This document shows, piece after piece, positions 32,509 through 43,229 of a stretch of DNA of 64,000 nucleotides. The notes under the pieces are model-generated. The model was not told where the DNA came from and did not search any database. It saw only the letters and a program-made list of their open reading frames with translations. The DNA comes from Chaetomium olivaceum (Eukaryota; Ascomycota; Sordariomycetes; Sordariales; Chaetomiaceae): NCBI GenBank assembly GCA_039881045.1, contig JAYWVB010000006.1, forward strand, positions 558,001-622,000, written 5' to 3'. The position numbers were made by a program, and so were the translations under genes. Within the stretch, counting starts at the first letter, position 1, and each line of letters begins with the position of its first letter.

Positions 32509-33509
32509 ATATTCACTGTTGCGGTGGTGTTGAGGTGGGTCATCTGATCTAATCTTGTGGTGTGATGTTGTTCAGACCGCGCGAGCCATCACAGTCTCCT
32601 GGCCGAAGAATAACCTCCCTATAAGGATCAGATCCTGGCCACGGACCTGATTCTTATAGGTAGGGTTGACTGGAGAAGCTTGTGAGATCTTCCATCAGCG
32701 GAGTCGCCGATAAGAAGGTGTTGGTGTTTATCTCCGTAGTTTTTGCCCCCCTTGTTCATGAAACAGACCTTTGAGACCAGAACCAGGCCCCAGGGCGTGC
32801 CCATTACATCTTGACGTTTTGTCGAAGGAAATGATAAGTTTGAGGTACATGATTAAGTAATGACAGTAATAATGTATATACTTAGATGTTGGTGAGATAT
32901 TAAGTTAAAGACTAGGTGAAGGCGGAACCATCCGTGTTCAAAAGACAGCGACTAACTTGCACATTTTTATCTATGGGACTGATTCTGGGCTTGCTCGGCT
33001 AGAATTCACCTGTGGATCAAGCAGGCCTTTGGAAATGGTTCTTGTGGTGAACAAGCCGATTCGTCACACAAAACACCGATATCGTTCACCGCCGAGTATT
33101 TTCCGCCGCCTTTCTCGAGCCCGGGCGAACCGGCAGCCTGCGGTTGGTGGCATGTCTGCGATAACTTGGCTCGTCGCACACTGCAACCTGCCGGCCGGAG
33201 CCTCTCGGGATTATCTCATGCAGAGCGACCATGAGGAAAGGGGTGCGCAAGGCCTGTGGGGCCGCAAAAATAACTGGACGTTGGATTTCGTCTACGACGG
33301 TTGTTCCCAGTAAATACACACGATATCAACGATCCCTGTTGTACGCCGCCGTCATCGGCACCCGAAAATCACTCCCGGGGGTTGCACTACATGATTGCAA
33401 CATCCACTAAACCACCGACGTCCACCAAACCCGTACCGAGACTGAGGCCCACAGGCGGTCACCCACACAAAACAAGAAATCCACCCCCTCTCGATGACCC
33501 TGCAGCTGC
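32509..33509. other. Intergenic region, about 1 kb
   Basis: Lies between solo LTR 2 and the 3' end of the BTB gene. An open frame at 32957-33313 has no motif and looks fortuitous. Confidence 0.5.
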
Positions 33510-35040
33510 TTAGACCTCCTCACACTCGGCAGTGGTATTCGCAACGTTGCCCTCTTTGCCTGACTCTAGGGGAGACTCCATGTTGAAAACCTGCTTAAAA
33601 TGAACAGGGCTCAAACGCAGTTCCTTCAGAATTCGCTCTGGGCTGGCATCTTGAACGTTCGAGTCCTCGAGGTCCTGGAAGAGCTCAGGGCGAAAAGCGC
33701 CAGACTTCCGGGCATGGAACTTGAGTTGGTTGATGACATCAACAGGAAGTTGAGCCTTCTCGCGCATCACGCCGTCAACCATCTCTTCATAGTCGATGCC
33801 GCAGTTGCAATGGCTGTCAAGGTGAGGCGGGGTACCAGGAAGCTTGAATCGAGCTACCTTGAGAGCCCGCACCATCTTGGCCAAGTCTGCGACACTTCCT
33901 CTGTACTCCTTGGCTATCGGAAACGGCAGGAGGCTGGCGGTCGAGAGGCTGGTCATTAGCGAGCCCAGTTGCAGATGCTGACAAGACTGTTTCAGTTCCA
34001 TGTCTGCGTCTTTGGCGCGGCAATACTCCATTGCCTCCTTGTCCCCGCGCATAAGTTCCCGCAGAGGCTTGTCGATAGCGCGCACAATCTTGGTCAGGCA
34101 ATCATATCGGGTCTGCTTGACCAACTCTAAGAACGAGATCAAGTGGGTTAGACAGGTTAACCTTCAGCAACCGGTCCGGACTCACCAAGAATATTCGGAG
34201 GGAACCCTTGATCTTCCCAAGGTTGACCGGAAGCATCAAGCAGATCTCCATCCTCGGAGAGGGTGGCCTTGTGTGCGGCTTTGGACAACATGCGGGCAAA
34301 CCAGCGGCCTTCGCCAATAGTCCAAGTGAGAAACAAAGTTTTGTCGTCGTCATTTACATCGCTCTTCATCACGAGATGCCAGTCGAGACCAGCCACCCTA
34401 AACTACGTCAGTTCATTCTAACTTGAAAGAGCCTGTAGTTGAGTAGGACGAACCATTTCTCCATGTAGGGAACGAGAAGATGAGCGCAGTCATACTTTTC
34501 GACCACTTGGGCAATAGAGTAGAGTTGCTCGACATCAAGGCGTTCCGGAATCTCGTGGAACTTGTAATGGATGATCGAAAGGACAACATCGATGCCGTAA
34601 AAGTTGTCAGCCGGGTCGGTGAGTCGGACGATCAGCTTGCCGTCGGACGTCTTAGTAGGCTTGAAACCATCAAGAAGATCGCTAAGCTTCGGGGATGCCG
34701 CGACAATGAGGGCGGATACGACCTTGCACTGGATGGAAGTGCCCGCCGCGTCGCGTACCTGGAGGTATAGCTCCGCATTTTGGTGGTAGGACACGACCGA
34801 AGACGGCTCTTGTTTCTCGAGTGACAACTTTGCCACGTCGCAATTTCCGCCGTCAGTTTTGGTTGCCGGCTTGACGGAGGACGTAGCTTCCACATGATTC
34901 GATGCGTCCGTTACATTCTCAACTAGTTCAACAGCAAGGTTGGTGCAAGTCGTAGAGGCCACTTGTTCAGGTAGCGTGGAGGTCACAACCGGCACAGTGG
35001 GCTTTTCGGCCTCTGGCCGCGTCATGATCGCTGTTTCCAT
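33510..35040 (-). CDS. BTB/POZ domain protein
   Basis: Three exons (35040-34454, 34397-34186, 34126-33510) total 1416 nt, 471 aa. Intron 1 (56 nt, GTTCGT to TTTAG) joins YMEKW to VAGLDWHL; intron 2 (59 nt, GTGAGT to TTCTTAG) joins NILE to LVKQTRYD. A Thr/Val-rich N-terminal tail precedes a BTB-like domain at about residues 85-195: AELYLQVRDA, CKVVSALIVAASPKLSDLLDGF, YGIDVVLSIIHYKFHEIPERL, EQLYSIAQVVEKYDC. The C-terminal half is helical with a few Cys (HCNCG). This is a common fungal BTB architecture. BTB domains dimerise and often recruit Cul3, but whether this one does is not evident. Confidence 0.85.
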
Positions 35041-36531
35041 TGTATTTCTTGAGTGTGTTGAAGAACCTGGAACGGAATTCGGCGAAAGAAAGTAGTGGGC
35101 GCAACTAGAACAAAGAACTGTGGCCGCGGTAGGTTTTGGGAAGCAGTTTAAAAGTCAGGAAGACCGGAGAAGAAAGAAACTTAACCAGCAGGGACAAATC
35201 CGCTAGTCGAGAAAAATGAGAAAATTGAGGGAAATGGCTGGAAGGGAAAATGAACGACGGGGAGCGAACCCACTAAGGCAGCAACCTTTACGTGTTGGTG
35301 GTTGAACGGGAAGGAAGGAGCAAGCTGCGAGACTGGGACACTGCGCAGCGAACATTGAACGGCCCCAGAAGTCTCCAGTTCAACTGATTGGTAAAACGAG
35401 AAACATCTGCTTCTAGACTAGCAACGTCTTGCGAATTCGGTGATGGGCAATCTTGACCTTTTCTACGGATTGATTTGAGTCACAGTTACTCTTGACAATT
35501 TGATTATTTCGTTGTGCTTGTAGACTGGACCCACTCAGGGCGGGATGCAATGCTTGCACTGTGCTCTCGCAAAAGGATGAGAGACTGCAGCTCAAAGGCC
35601 ACCTATTCAGATCCTCTTTTGGCTGTGGGTTAACTCGTAAGTCTTTATTGATAGGAGTCATTGGATTCACTTTCTTCGCAACCGGCTATTAGCAATCATT
35701 ACCATGTCAGAAGCTCCATTCAGCTCGAGTGATGGTGGTCCTAATACTTGAAGCAAATTCCCAAGGCATGGACGACATACCGTCGACGATGAGCAGAGCC
35801 CTGCCTTGCTCTTTCTTGGTGGCTTTAATCAAGGGAACCCAATTCTTAGTCCCCAAGGCTGTAGGAGGGAATCTCGATAAAGTGCTTACACATGCGTCAC
35901 ACAAAGTCGGGTAGGAAGAAGGCAGGCATAGATTAGCGCCATGCATGTCAGACGGGCCGAGGGACGGCTGTGTTGGATGGTGTTTCTTGTCTTAACACGC
36001 TGTATTGATAATGAAGCTAGTCCACGAAGATAATTATGTACAAAACATCTGACAAAATGCTTGAATGACAAAGGAAATATGGTCGTAGAATTACTTTATG
36101 TACCAAATTCTGTGGTTCTCTCTTTCATCCGTTTTGGCCAGTTCATGCCAAAAGTTCTCGTCAAGCGTCTCTTCTTTAATCCGTCTCTGCCCTCCATCGT
36201 CGCGCACCAAAATGAACCCACCTCTTCAAGATCAATGCGATCGCCCGATTAAAATGATGTAAACACCGAAAATGCAAGTGTCCCTCCACCAGATTCCAGT
36301 CTGTCCTGTGGGCGAGAGACAAAAAGCCGCAATACAGGGGTATAAAACGCCCGTCCCAATGTGGGGTATAATGCCGATGTGTTCGAGATGCTGCCGTGAT
36401 GCCGTCAATGCTGCCGAAAAAAAGATTGCGCCGACCCGTGCAAGATGCGAAGAAACTCCAACCCAAGGATCTCGTCAGAGCGCTGCTCTCCGTCCATGAT
36501 AAAGCGCATGGCTAGCCGCCCGGTACCCAAC
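35041..36531. other. Intergenic region, about 1.5 kb
   Basis: Upstream of the BTB gene and downstream of the next minus-strand gene. Only short frames without motifs are present. Confidence 0.5.
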
Positions 36532-37418
36532 TCAACGGCGGCGCACACTAAACCACCACCCCCTCCACCCCTTAACCCTCACCTCATCCTCATCCGGCTT
36601 CTCAACACCAACATCGGCGCCCTCCTCTCTATCGTCGAGCTCCAACCGATAGCGCACCACACTCCCGCGGTCGTCCTCAAACCCGACACGCCGCTTGCTC
36701 TGCGGCACGAAACAGTCGGGCACCACGTGGCGCATCACCACCCGCGCACGCCGTTGCTGGCCGCGTCGATGGCCGCGTACTCGAGCCGCCGCGTCCGGTC
36801 GCTGGTCCAGTAGTGCGTCGTCTGCGGCGGGAGGGGGTATGCCGGAGCCTCAAGCGCGAAGCTGGGGGTGGAAGCAAAGTCCTTGCCGTTCTTTTGTTGC
36901 CGGGCGACGACGGCGGCGTCGGTTTCGACCAGCGTGGGGTCGGACGAGGTGAAGTTGGGGAAGTGGAAGTAGGTGACCGGTTGCTGGGAAGCGAGAGAGC
37001 GGGAGCTGCCGGGCGGGGAGACGGAGTGGCGGCCGTTCCTTGGCCGATGTGATACCGGACCGGACTTCGGGGACCGGTGGTTGGGAGGCCTTGTGCGTCG
37101 CTGGCGTGCGATAGAGGAGAGTGAGTTCGAGGATGAGGTCCTTTGGCGGGATGACAGAGACTCCTGAGGGGCTATCGACTCGTAGCCTGAGTCTTGCCGG
37201 CGCATTTCTCGAGCCATGGGCTTTGGCTCCTCCTTTGGACTTGGCGATGTTGGCGGTGGGCAGACAATCGGCTTCTGGACGGGGCCGGATGGGACCTCGG
37301 GTTCCGGCAGGTCGATGTCCTGGAAGCTATGGTACGTCGAATCGGACCGCGCCAGGCTCACCCGTGAGTCTGGGCGGTCGAGGGCTGTGAGGTGACTCAG
37401 ATGGGACGTGGCGGCCAT
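36532..37418 (-). pseudogene. Ser/Pro-rich conserved protein gene with a one-base frame break
   Basis: The ATG at 37418 (MAATSHLSHLTAL) opens a frame with a disordered Ser/Arg/Pro-rich N-terminus, then PVTYFHFPNF, PPQTTHYWTSDRTRRLEYAA and IDAASNGVRGW, where it hits TGA at 36735-36737. The next frame continues at once as MRHVVPDCFVPQSKRRVGF, DDRGSVVRYRLEL and stops at 36532. One extra G at the GTGGTGA run would give GVRGWVMRHVVPDC, so the two halves are one gene of about 295 codons. The C-terminal half looks strongly conserved; the protein family is uncharacterised to me. The break may be an assembly error. Confidence 0.72.
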
Positions 37419-39929
37419 GGTTGTGCGACGGGGCCCGGAACTGGAAGCATCACAACCGGCACAACTCGGCGGAGTGTCTCGAAACGCCAACCAGGAAAAG
37501 AAAGGAACAGTCCAGAAGGATGGGAGGAAGCGAGATTCTTAATATTTTGGTGTGTGGGGGGCACGGGAGCCCGAATGCAAGCACCCAGGTCTCTGGATGC
37601 TGCAGCGAGGGTTCTCCCGGTCCAGAGCCAAAGTTGCGGTCAGTTAACCGCTCGATCGGAAGTAAACAACCGGGTGGGTATCCCCCGAGGGGTTCTGTGA
37701 TCTCCAAGACGCTTGCAACCGGTTGTGCTGCAGCCCAGCAAATAGCATGCGCTAATTGGGGGACGAGCGACCGCGAGCCAGTCTCCTATTCGCACGTATC
37801 ACAGGCGAGGGACAACCCTAATGGGTCACCACGCTGCACCTGCAGGTCCGTCTTTTCAAAGCATGCAGGTGACCTTGGGTTGCTGCAGGCCCCTCATCAG
37901 GCATGAAATTGAGGACTAGTTCCAGATGAAACGGCGGGAATAAGAAGCCGCGCACAGAGCCGCCAATTAAGCTCGTCGACAACCGGGAACCCGGACGCTG
38001 GCCAAAACCTCGATCGTCTCTCGAAACCTGGTCAAGCGAAGAGGAGGCCTCTTTGGCTCCGCTATTGATCCAGCGAGGGATAAAATCCAGGATATTACGG
38101 TGGGAATTTCTCCACGCGATCGCTGCTCCCCGGATTCGTCTCGACTTGTTGAGACAGCTGAACAGGCGGTCAGTTTACATGAATTCCGGACAGGGGATGG
38201 TGGAAAAGCCAAGCGGTGAGTTGAGACCGCTCCCAGACTGACCCCACCCTTGACCCCACGTGGGGCGTCGGGATGGTCGAGATCGACTTTTTTCCCCAAG
38301 TTAGTCACAATGGTTAAGTGACCGAAGTTGGCGAGAAGGGAAGATATCCAAAACAAAAACAAAAGTGAAATAAATTCAGAAATAAACGCGTCGAAGGGAG
38401 TGAGAAGTTAGGTTTGACACGCAAATTTTCACAGGATTCTCGAATTTTGAGGGAAGTGGTGGGGATTTTCAGAGGGCGTGCGCTTCAGACCGATGTCGCT
38501 GGTTTCGTGAAAGGCGGGACAAGCCGCTGTCAAAATGTGGACTCGGACAGGGGCGGGCAAGGCGGGCCGACGAGCTGGAAGCGTTCCGGGGGCGATGGTG
38601 GAGCCTTTTGGACCAACGTTTTGCACACCGAGGTTTGAATGGGGAAAATATGGAAATCGAAAAAAAAGCGGTGGGCGAGCACGCGAGATGCAAGATGGGG
38701 CGCGTCGCCGATATTTGAGGTGACCTTTGCGGTCTGGACAGGGGCACTGCCCCAAGTGGCATTCCAAAAGTCGCGGTTCGGCCGACCACATTCGGCACCC
38801 ACTCTAACTATTTTCATCATAGTTACCGTGGACATGCCCGACTTACAGAAATTGTGCCGCGGCGGCACTTCTAGGTTGCTGTTAGATGAGGGGCTCCGGT
38901 GCGGCGAGGTTCCTTCACATGCCAGGCACACAGTGCATCTGCAACAGTTGTGGGGAAGACTTGGAGGGGTTCATCACTGTTAGTGCAAGTCGCTCTCCAA
39001 TCATGGCCCAGGCATTCTTGGAGGAGTGCTGAGACAAGAAATCCGCGCCCTTGCTTCCTTCCAAATTTGGAACTGAGGAGCGAATCAGAAGCCGGCAGGT
39101 GACAGCGCCACACCCTTGGGTCACGACTTGCGGCTTGCGACTCGTTCTTGATGTTTTTGCGCCAAAGAGCAAAACGGCTCCAGGCAACCCTGAAACCGCA
39201 GCACGAAGCTGGAAATGATCGCCGATCAGCTGCCGGACCCATCTTTGGACAAGTCTCGAATTGGTCGACAATGAATGACCATCTGGGCCCAACCACAACC
39301 CGAAGTCCACAACTGAAATCGAACTCTATGGGTTCCTAATCGATTCCGCATTGTTCTCTTCTGTCTCAAGAAACCAAGATTGACTCGGAATACATGTACC
39401 AAAGTTCGTCTTAGGAACCGAACCCATTCAAGATCTCGTTCATGATACCACGTTGGAGGACGCCATTCCCAGAAATGGAGTTCCGAAACCCACCAGAACA
39501 CAGTACATAAATTTCGATGGCTGATTGTGAGAGCTTCGTCCGTGAAAAGCCTCCGTTCTAAGTCCCTTTGCTCGACGAGTCTCGAAAGTACCTTGGCTCG
39601 ATGTAACGTAAAAGAGGGGGACAAAGTCATTGTTCAAATGCAGCTCTTTGGACCGGGGCGCGTTCCAGCTCCTAGCCCATTGTCCAGGAAACAGCTTGAA
39701 AGCAATGGACAGTATTGTTCGAGCATATAACATCCACAGGTTTCCTAGGAAGACTCGCATTGCCATGTAGAATTGGCTAACGAACGGTTATTTTCCTGCT
39801 TGGTCCAGTTCCTCTCCTAGAGTCTGTAAGTGAACAAAGGAGTTCGGGTGGTTCAAGGTGTGCTTTCAGGTTAGGCTACACGGGTAGGGTCAGGGGCGTT
39901 GGTGGTTGCTTTTCAGAAATTTCACGGAA
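37419..39929. other. Intergenic region, about 2.5 kb
   Basis: Numerous short frames occur on both strands. The longest (38871-39310 minus; 38639-38983 plus) show no family motif. A short plus-strand stretch near 38930-39040 reads CICNSCGEDLEGF, zinc-finger-like, but ends soon after and could be chance. Nothing firmly supported. Confidence 0.45.
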
Positions 39930-41054
39930 ATGCAGAGTTCAGAACGGGTAGGCAATGTGGGTTTCCAGATGGCTACGGCTTTACTGGGCCGGATAAAGAC
40001 CCTCTATCGCTCGATAGGTCAGCAACGCAAAGTAATAGAGAACCAGAAAGATAGCCTGGAATGTATGGAAGAGGCTGATGTCTTTATAGACATCCCTCAG
40101 CTCGCTGGTGTCACCCTGGAGGAGGAGGCCGAGCAATTGGAAACCGCCCAGGGTGTCCTCGACGATTTGAATAATCGCCTGCGTCGGGCTATTGCTCTAT
40201 GGGGCCAACTACCCCTTAACAAAAAGGAGCGGGAGAAGCTGTCTTGGCCTCAACTTCCTAGACCGGATCTGGAACCGGAATCACTGGAACCACCTGTCGA
40301 AGAATTCGGGCTCCCACGTCGCCCGCAACGAACCATACCCAGCCTAGCAGACCCGGAAGTAGGTTCTTATGCCCGGTATTCGCAACAGTGGGACACCTGG
40401 ACCAAGGGACAAACGGTTCCCGGTTTGGAAACGATCCATCGGCCTCGGGGGGTGGCATGGTGGATGCAAGACAGGAACCACTACGGCTTGTGCCAGCCTT
40501 CGGAACAAGCTCAGCTCGAGAACTCTGCTAATGCTGTTCAGTTTAGCCGAACGTATGCGCCGCCACCGCCTGCACTACCACCTCGTGCGCCTACATATGC
40601 GCCTGCGCCGACATCGATGAACTCTCGGTCCTTTACCCAGCAGGTAAGACAAGCCCAGAATCGCCAATATCAACCACCCGTCTCCCCTCTCCCGCCCCTC
40701 TATGGAGTGGAATTATCTTACAGGAGGGGGCGGGCAAACTCCGCGGACTTTTGGCTTGATGAAGACTTTGAACCTGACTTTTGGCAGAAAAACCTCCGAC
40801 CCGGAAATATTTGGACCGATCCACCGCGCTATCCGATACCCGAGTCGAATCCAGTTTCGCCCAAAACAATACCGAAAACGCTACCGAGCAACCCAAGATC
40901 TACTAATCTAGGAAGGGTTGTCGCATCCAAAACCTTCGACCGATCAGTGGCGCAGGGGCTTCAAGTGGGCGGCACATGCCCATCTTCATACTTCCCTCAG
41001 CCAAAAAGGCAAGACTTTCGAGCCTTCACGTCGGACCCCTCGAATCGAGATTAA
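39930..41054 (+). CDS. Orphan ORF next to the Helitron, predicted coiled coil
   Basis: An uninterrupted 374-aa frame from the ATG at 39930. The N-terminal quarter is helical with heptad-like content (LGRIKTLYRSIGQQRKVIENQ, then TLEEEAEQLETAQGVLDDLNNRL). The centre carries WWMQDRNHYGLC, and the rest is Pro/Arg-rich (APPPPALPPRAPTY) with aromatic clusters such as SADFWLDEDFEPDFW. No family was recognised. It ends about 90 nt before the probable left end of the Helitron. It may be a lineage-specific host gene, a sequence captured by a related element, or the Gag-like product of another element. Confidence 0.5.
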   Translation: MQSSERVGNVGFQMATALLGRIKTLYRSIGQQRKVIENQKDSLECMEEADVFIDIPQLAGVTLEEEAEQLETAQGVLDDLNNRLRRAIALWGQLPLNKKEREKLSWPQLPRPDLEPESLEPPVEEFGLPRRPQRTIPSLADPEVGSYARYSQQWDTWTKGQTVPGLETIHRPRGVAWWMQDRNHYGLCQPSEQAQLENSANAVQFSRTYAPPPPALPPRAPTYAPAPTSMNSRSFTQQVRQAQNRQYQPPVSPLPPLYGVELSYRRGRANSADFWLDEDFEPDFWQKNLRPGNIWTDPPRYPIPESNPVSPKTIPKTLPSNPRSTNLGRVVASKTFDRSVAQGLQVGGTCPSSYFPQPKRQDFRAFTSDPSNRD

Positions 41055-41150
41055 CTGAGAACGGAGTAGATTACTCCGAGCATGAGTGGATGACGAGCGT
41101 ATGAAAGTTACGAAAAGTATCAACCTCTTGCAATTCTAAACATTGTCCTG

Positions 41151-41163
41151 TCCGGAGGACAAT
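41151..41163 (+). repeat. Left copy of a 13-bp inverted repeat at the Helitron edge
   Basis: TCCGGAGGACAAT; its exact complement is at 47060-47072. Together with the preceding ATTGTCCT it can also form a local hairpin with an 8-bp stem. Confidence 0.6.
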
Positions 41164-41184
41164 ATTGCGCTCAAACTTTTGGAA

Positions 41185-41262
41185 ATTACTATACGAAATT
41201 GATAAGGAAATTACTACGCAAAATTGATAAGGAAAAATTACTACGCAAAACTGATAAGGAAA
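41185..41262 (+). repeat. Three tandem copies of a ~26-bp AT-rich unit
   Basis: Units of the form ATTACTACGCAAAATTGATAAGGAA repeat three times just inside the left end of the Helitron, upstream of its first coding region. This could be a promoter-proximal or Rep-binding iteron-like region, but no function is shown. Confidence 0.7.
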
Positions 41263-41423
41263 TGCTCGTTATCGCGAGTTTCGATTGGTTCGTAAGCATG
41301 CTCCAGCTGGAAGCTCCTGTTTATTCAATCCATCCATCCATGCCCTCGCAATCCGCTCGACCATCGCGACCATCGCAACTCCCGCCGTTTGCACATCTGC
41401 CGCTTTTCAATTCCAGTCGTTCT

Positions 41424-43173
41424 ATGGAAGACGTGATAGTCGTTCTGGCCGGCACCGTCGAGGCGGCTGCGGAGGCAGCTGTGGCACGAAAGACATGTAG
41501 CAAATGCAATACCGAGCAAAACATTGATCAGTTTCTCCATGCCCGCGGGAACGGAAGGATTGTCGTCAACTGTCTAAGTTGCCGGCACAAGAGCAAGCTT
41601 CATGTGATAATTCTGGTTACGATCATGTTTTCCTCAGCTAACCTATCGCAGGTTGAAGCGTCGCGAGCGAGCATTGAGATTTCTCGCGCAATCGCCCGCG
41701 GAGATGATTCTCCCCTTGCTTTCGCACCGGCGCTTGCACCTGGGCCTCGACGGAACCTTACGCAGGGTCCTTGCTGAAATGTATCACGAAAGGGGCCGTG
41801 TTTCTACAGATACCCCGGAAACGGCAGCCGCTCGGGATCAACGATTGACAATCCAGCGACGCCACCGCGTGGAACGACGCCATGGCGTGCAGCCTTCGCA
41901 AACCCCGACGTTAAGCAGCTTGATTGGACGAGAACAGCAGCTCAATGCTGAGGACGAGGCGCCTACGACCAGCCGAGGCGATTTGCTACCCGTGCAAGCC
42001 GCTGAGGGAGACCATTTGGGTGGTGACGCGGATGACTTGCGACGCACACCGCCACGCCGTGGACGCCCTCCCAAACGCCGTTCTCCGTCTACGTCTTCGG
42101 CTCGGTCTCGCGGGCGCCCTCGCGGACGCCCTCGGCTAGCACGCAATCCCGTCGGCCGCCCACGCACGCAAAACTTCTCCGAAGACAACCCTCCGCGCGA
42201 ATTCAACGAACCCGCGGCTCAGTCTCGCGGACGCCCTCGCGGACGTCCTCGACTAGCACGCAATCCCACCGGCCGCCCACGCACGCACAACCTCCCCGAA
42301 GGAAATCTTCCACGCGAATTTAACGAACCCGGTCCGCGGTTCACAGGCGACGACCAGGAGACGCCGCTGTTGGCCGAAGACATTGCGATCAAGAGGGAGT
42401 TCGACGAAGCGCTTGCCGCAGAGGAGATGCAACGATGCCTGCGCTGCAAGGAGCGCTGGCTTGACATCAAGCTCATGGCGGATGGCTTTTGTAAGCGCTG
42501 CCACGACAAGGATGACAAGAAACGGCAGGACGAACCTTTTCTCTTCTCCGCAGAGAACAAGCTTGATTTTGGTGCCGTCCCACCCGAGTTACCCCAATTA
42601 GCGCCATTGGAGGAGCTTTTTATTGCGCGCGTACACGTCAGCGTGAATGTATTTACTGTATGCGATGCTTCCCTGCGAGAGAGTATACTAGCTAATCAGC
42701 GTCAGGTTCGTGGGCAGCAATACAGGTATCGTGGGCATGTTGTACACTTTTTGCGCGACGTTGGCAAGGTGTACTCAGAGCTTCCCTTGCTGCCCAAGGA
42801 TTTGGACATTGTCATCCTCCGACCGCGTGGATCCGAAGCGGTCGAACAGATGGATCGACAATTCCGCAACCGCTTCCGAGTCCGCCGAGCAGCAGTCGAG
42901 ACATGGCTCAGATTCCTCGCCGACAACCACCCTGGCTACAGAAATTTCACCTGGAACTACGACAACCTCTCCCGGTTGCCAGAGGACGGTGACGTCTTTG
43001 ACCAGCTGAATATCCACGAGGTCGAGGAGTGTGAAGGGTTGCCTGCAGATTCTGGCCCTGTTGAAGAACCGGAAGAGGACGGTGAGGTTGTTGACGAAGC
43101 CGCAGTGCCCAATATGCTAATCCATGATTCGGAATTGAACCAGCTTCAAGGGCGAGTCAATGATGGGGCTACT
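41424..43173 (+). CDS. Helitron N-terminal protein with AT-hooks and DUF6570-like domain
   Basis: A first short segment from the ATG at 41424 encodes a Cys-pair motif (KTCSKCNTEQNIDQFL, then CLSC). The main frame takes over at about 41638 and runs RRERALRFLAQSP onward; the intron joining them is not clear (a 34-nt GTGATA...CTCAG interval would fit the frame but is very short). RGRPP plus two near-identical 36-residue units carrying RGRPRGRPR form AT-hooks at 42058-42330. Next come a second Cys cluster (CLRCKERW, CKRCHDK) and a DUF6570-like domain (APLEELFIARVHVSVNVF, GQQYRYRGHVVHF, LPKDLDIVILRP), which precedes Rep in many fungal Helitrons. A 56-nt interval (43174-43229) probably is an intron joining it to the Rep frame. 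Confidence 0.75.
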
Positions 43174-43229
43174 GAGGTCAATGAGCAAGTGCCCCTAGAG
43201 TCAGTCGACCCCCAGGCTCTCACCAGCTG

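Noticed and set aside
32957..33313. 118-codon plus-strand frame
   Set aside because: No signal peptide, motif or splice partner; probably fortuitous.
38871..39310. Overlapping minus-strand frames of about 130-140 codons
   Set aside because: No family motif, two frames equally open, and composition typical of chance frames in GC-rich DNA.
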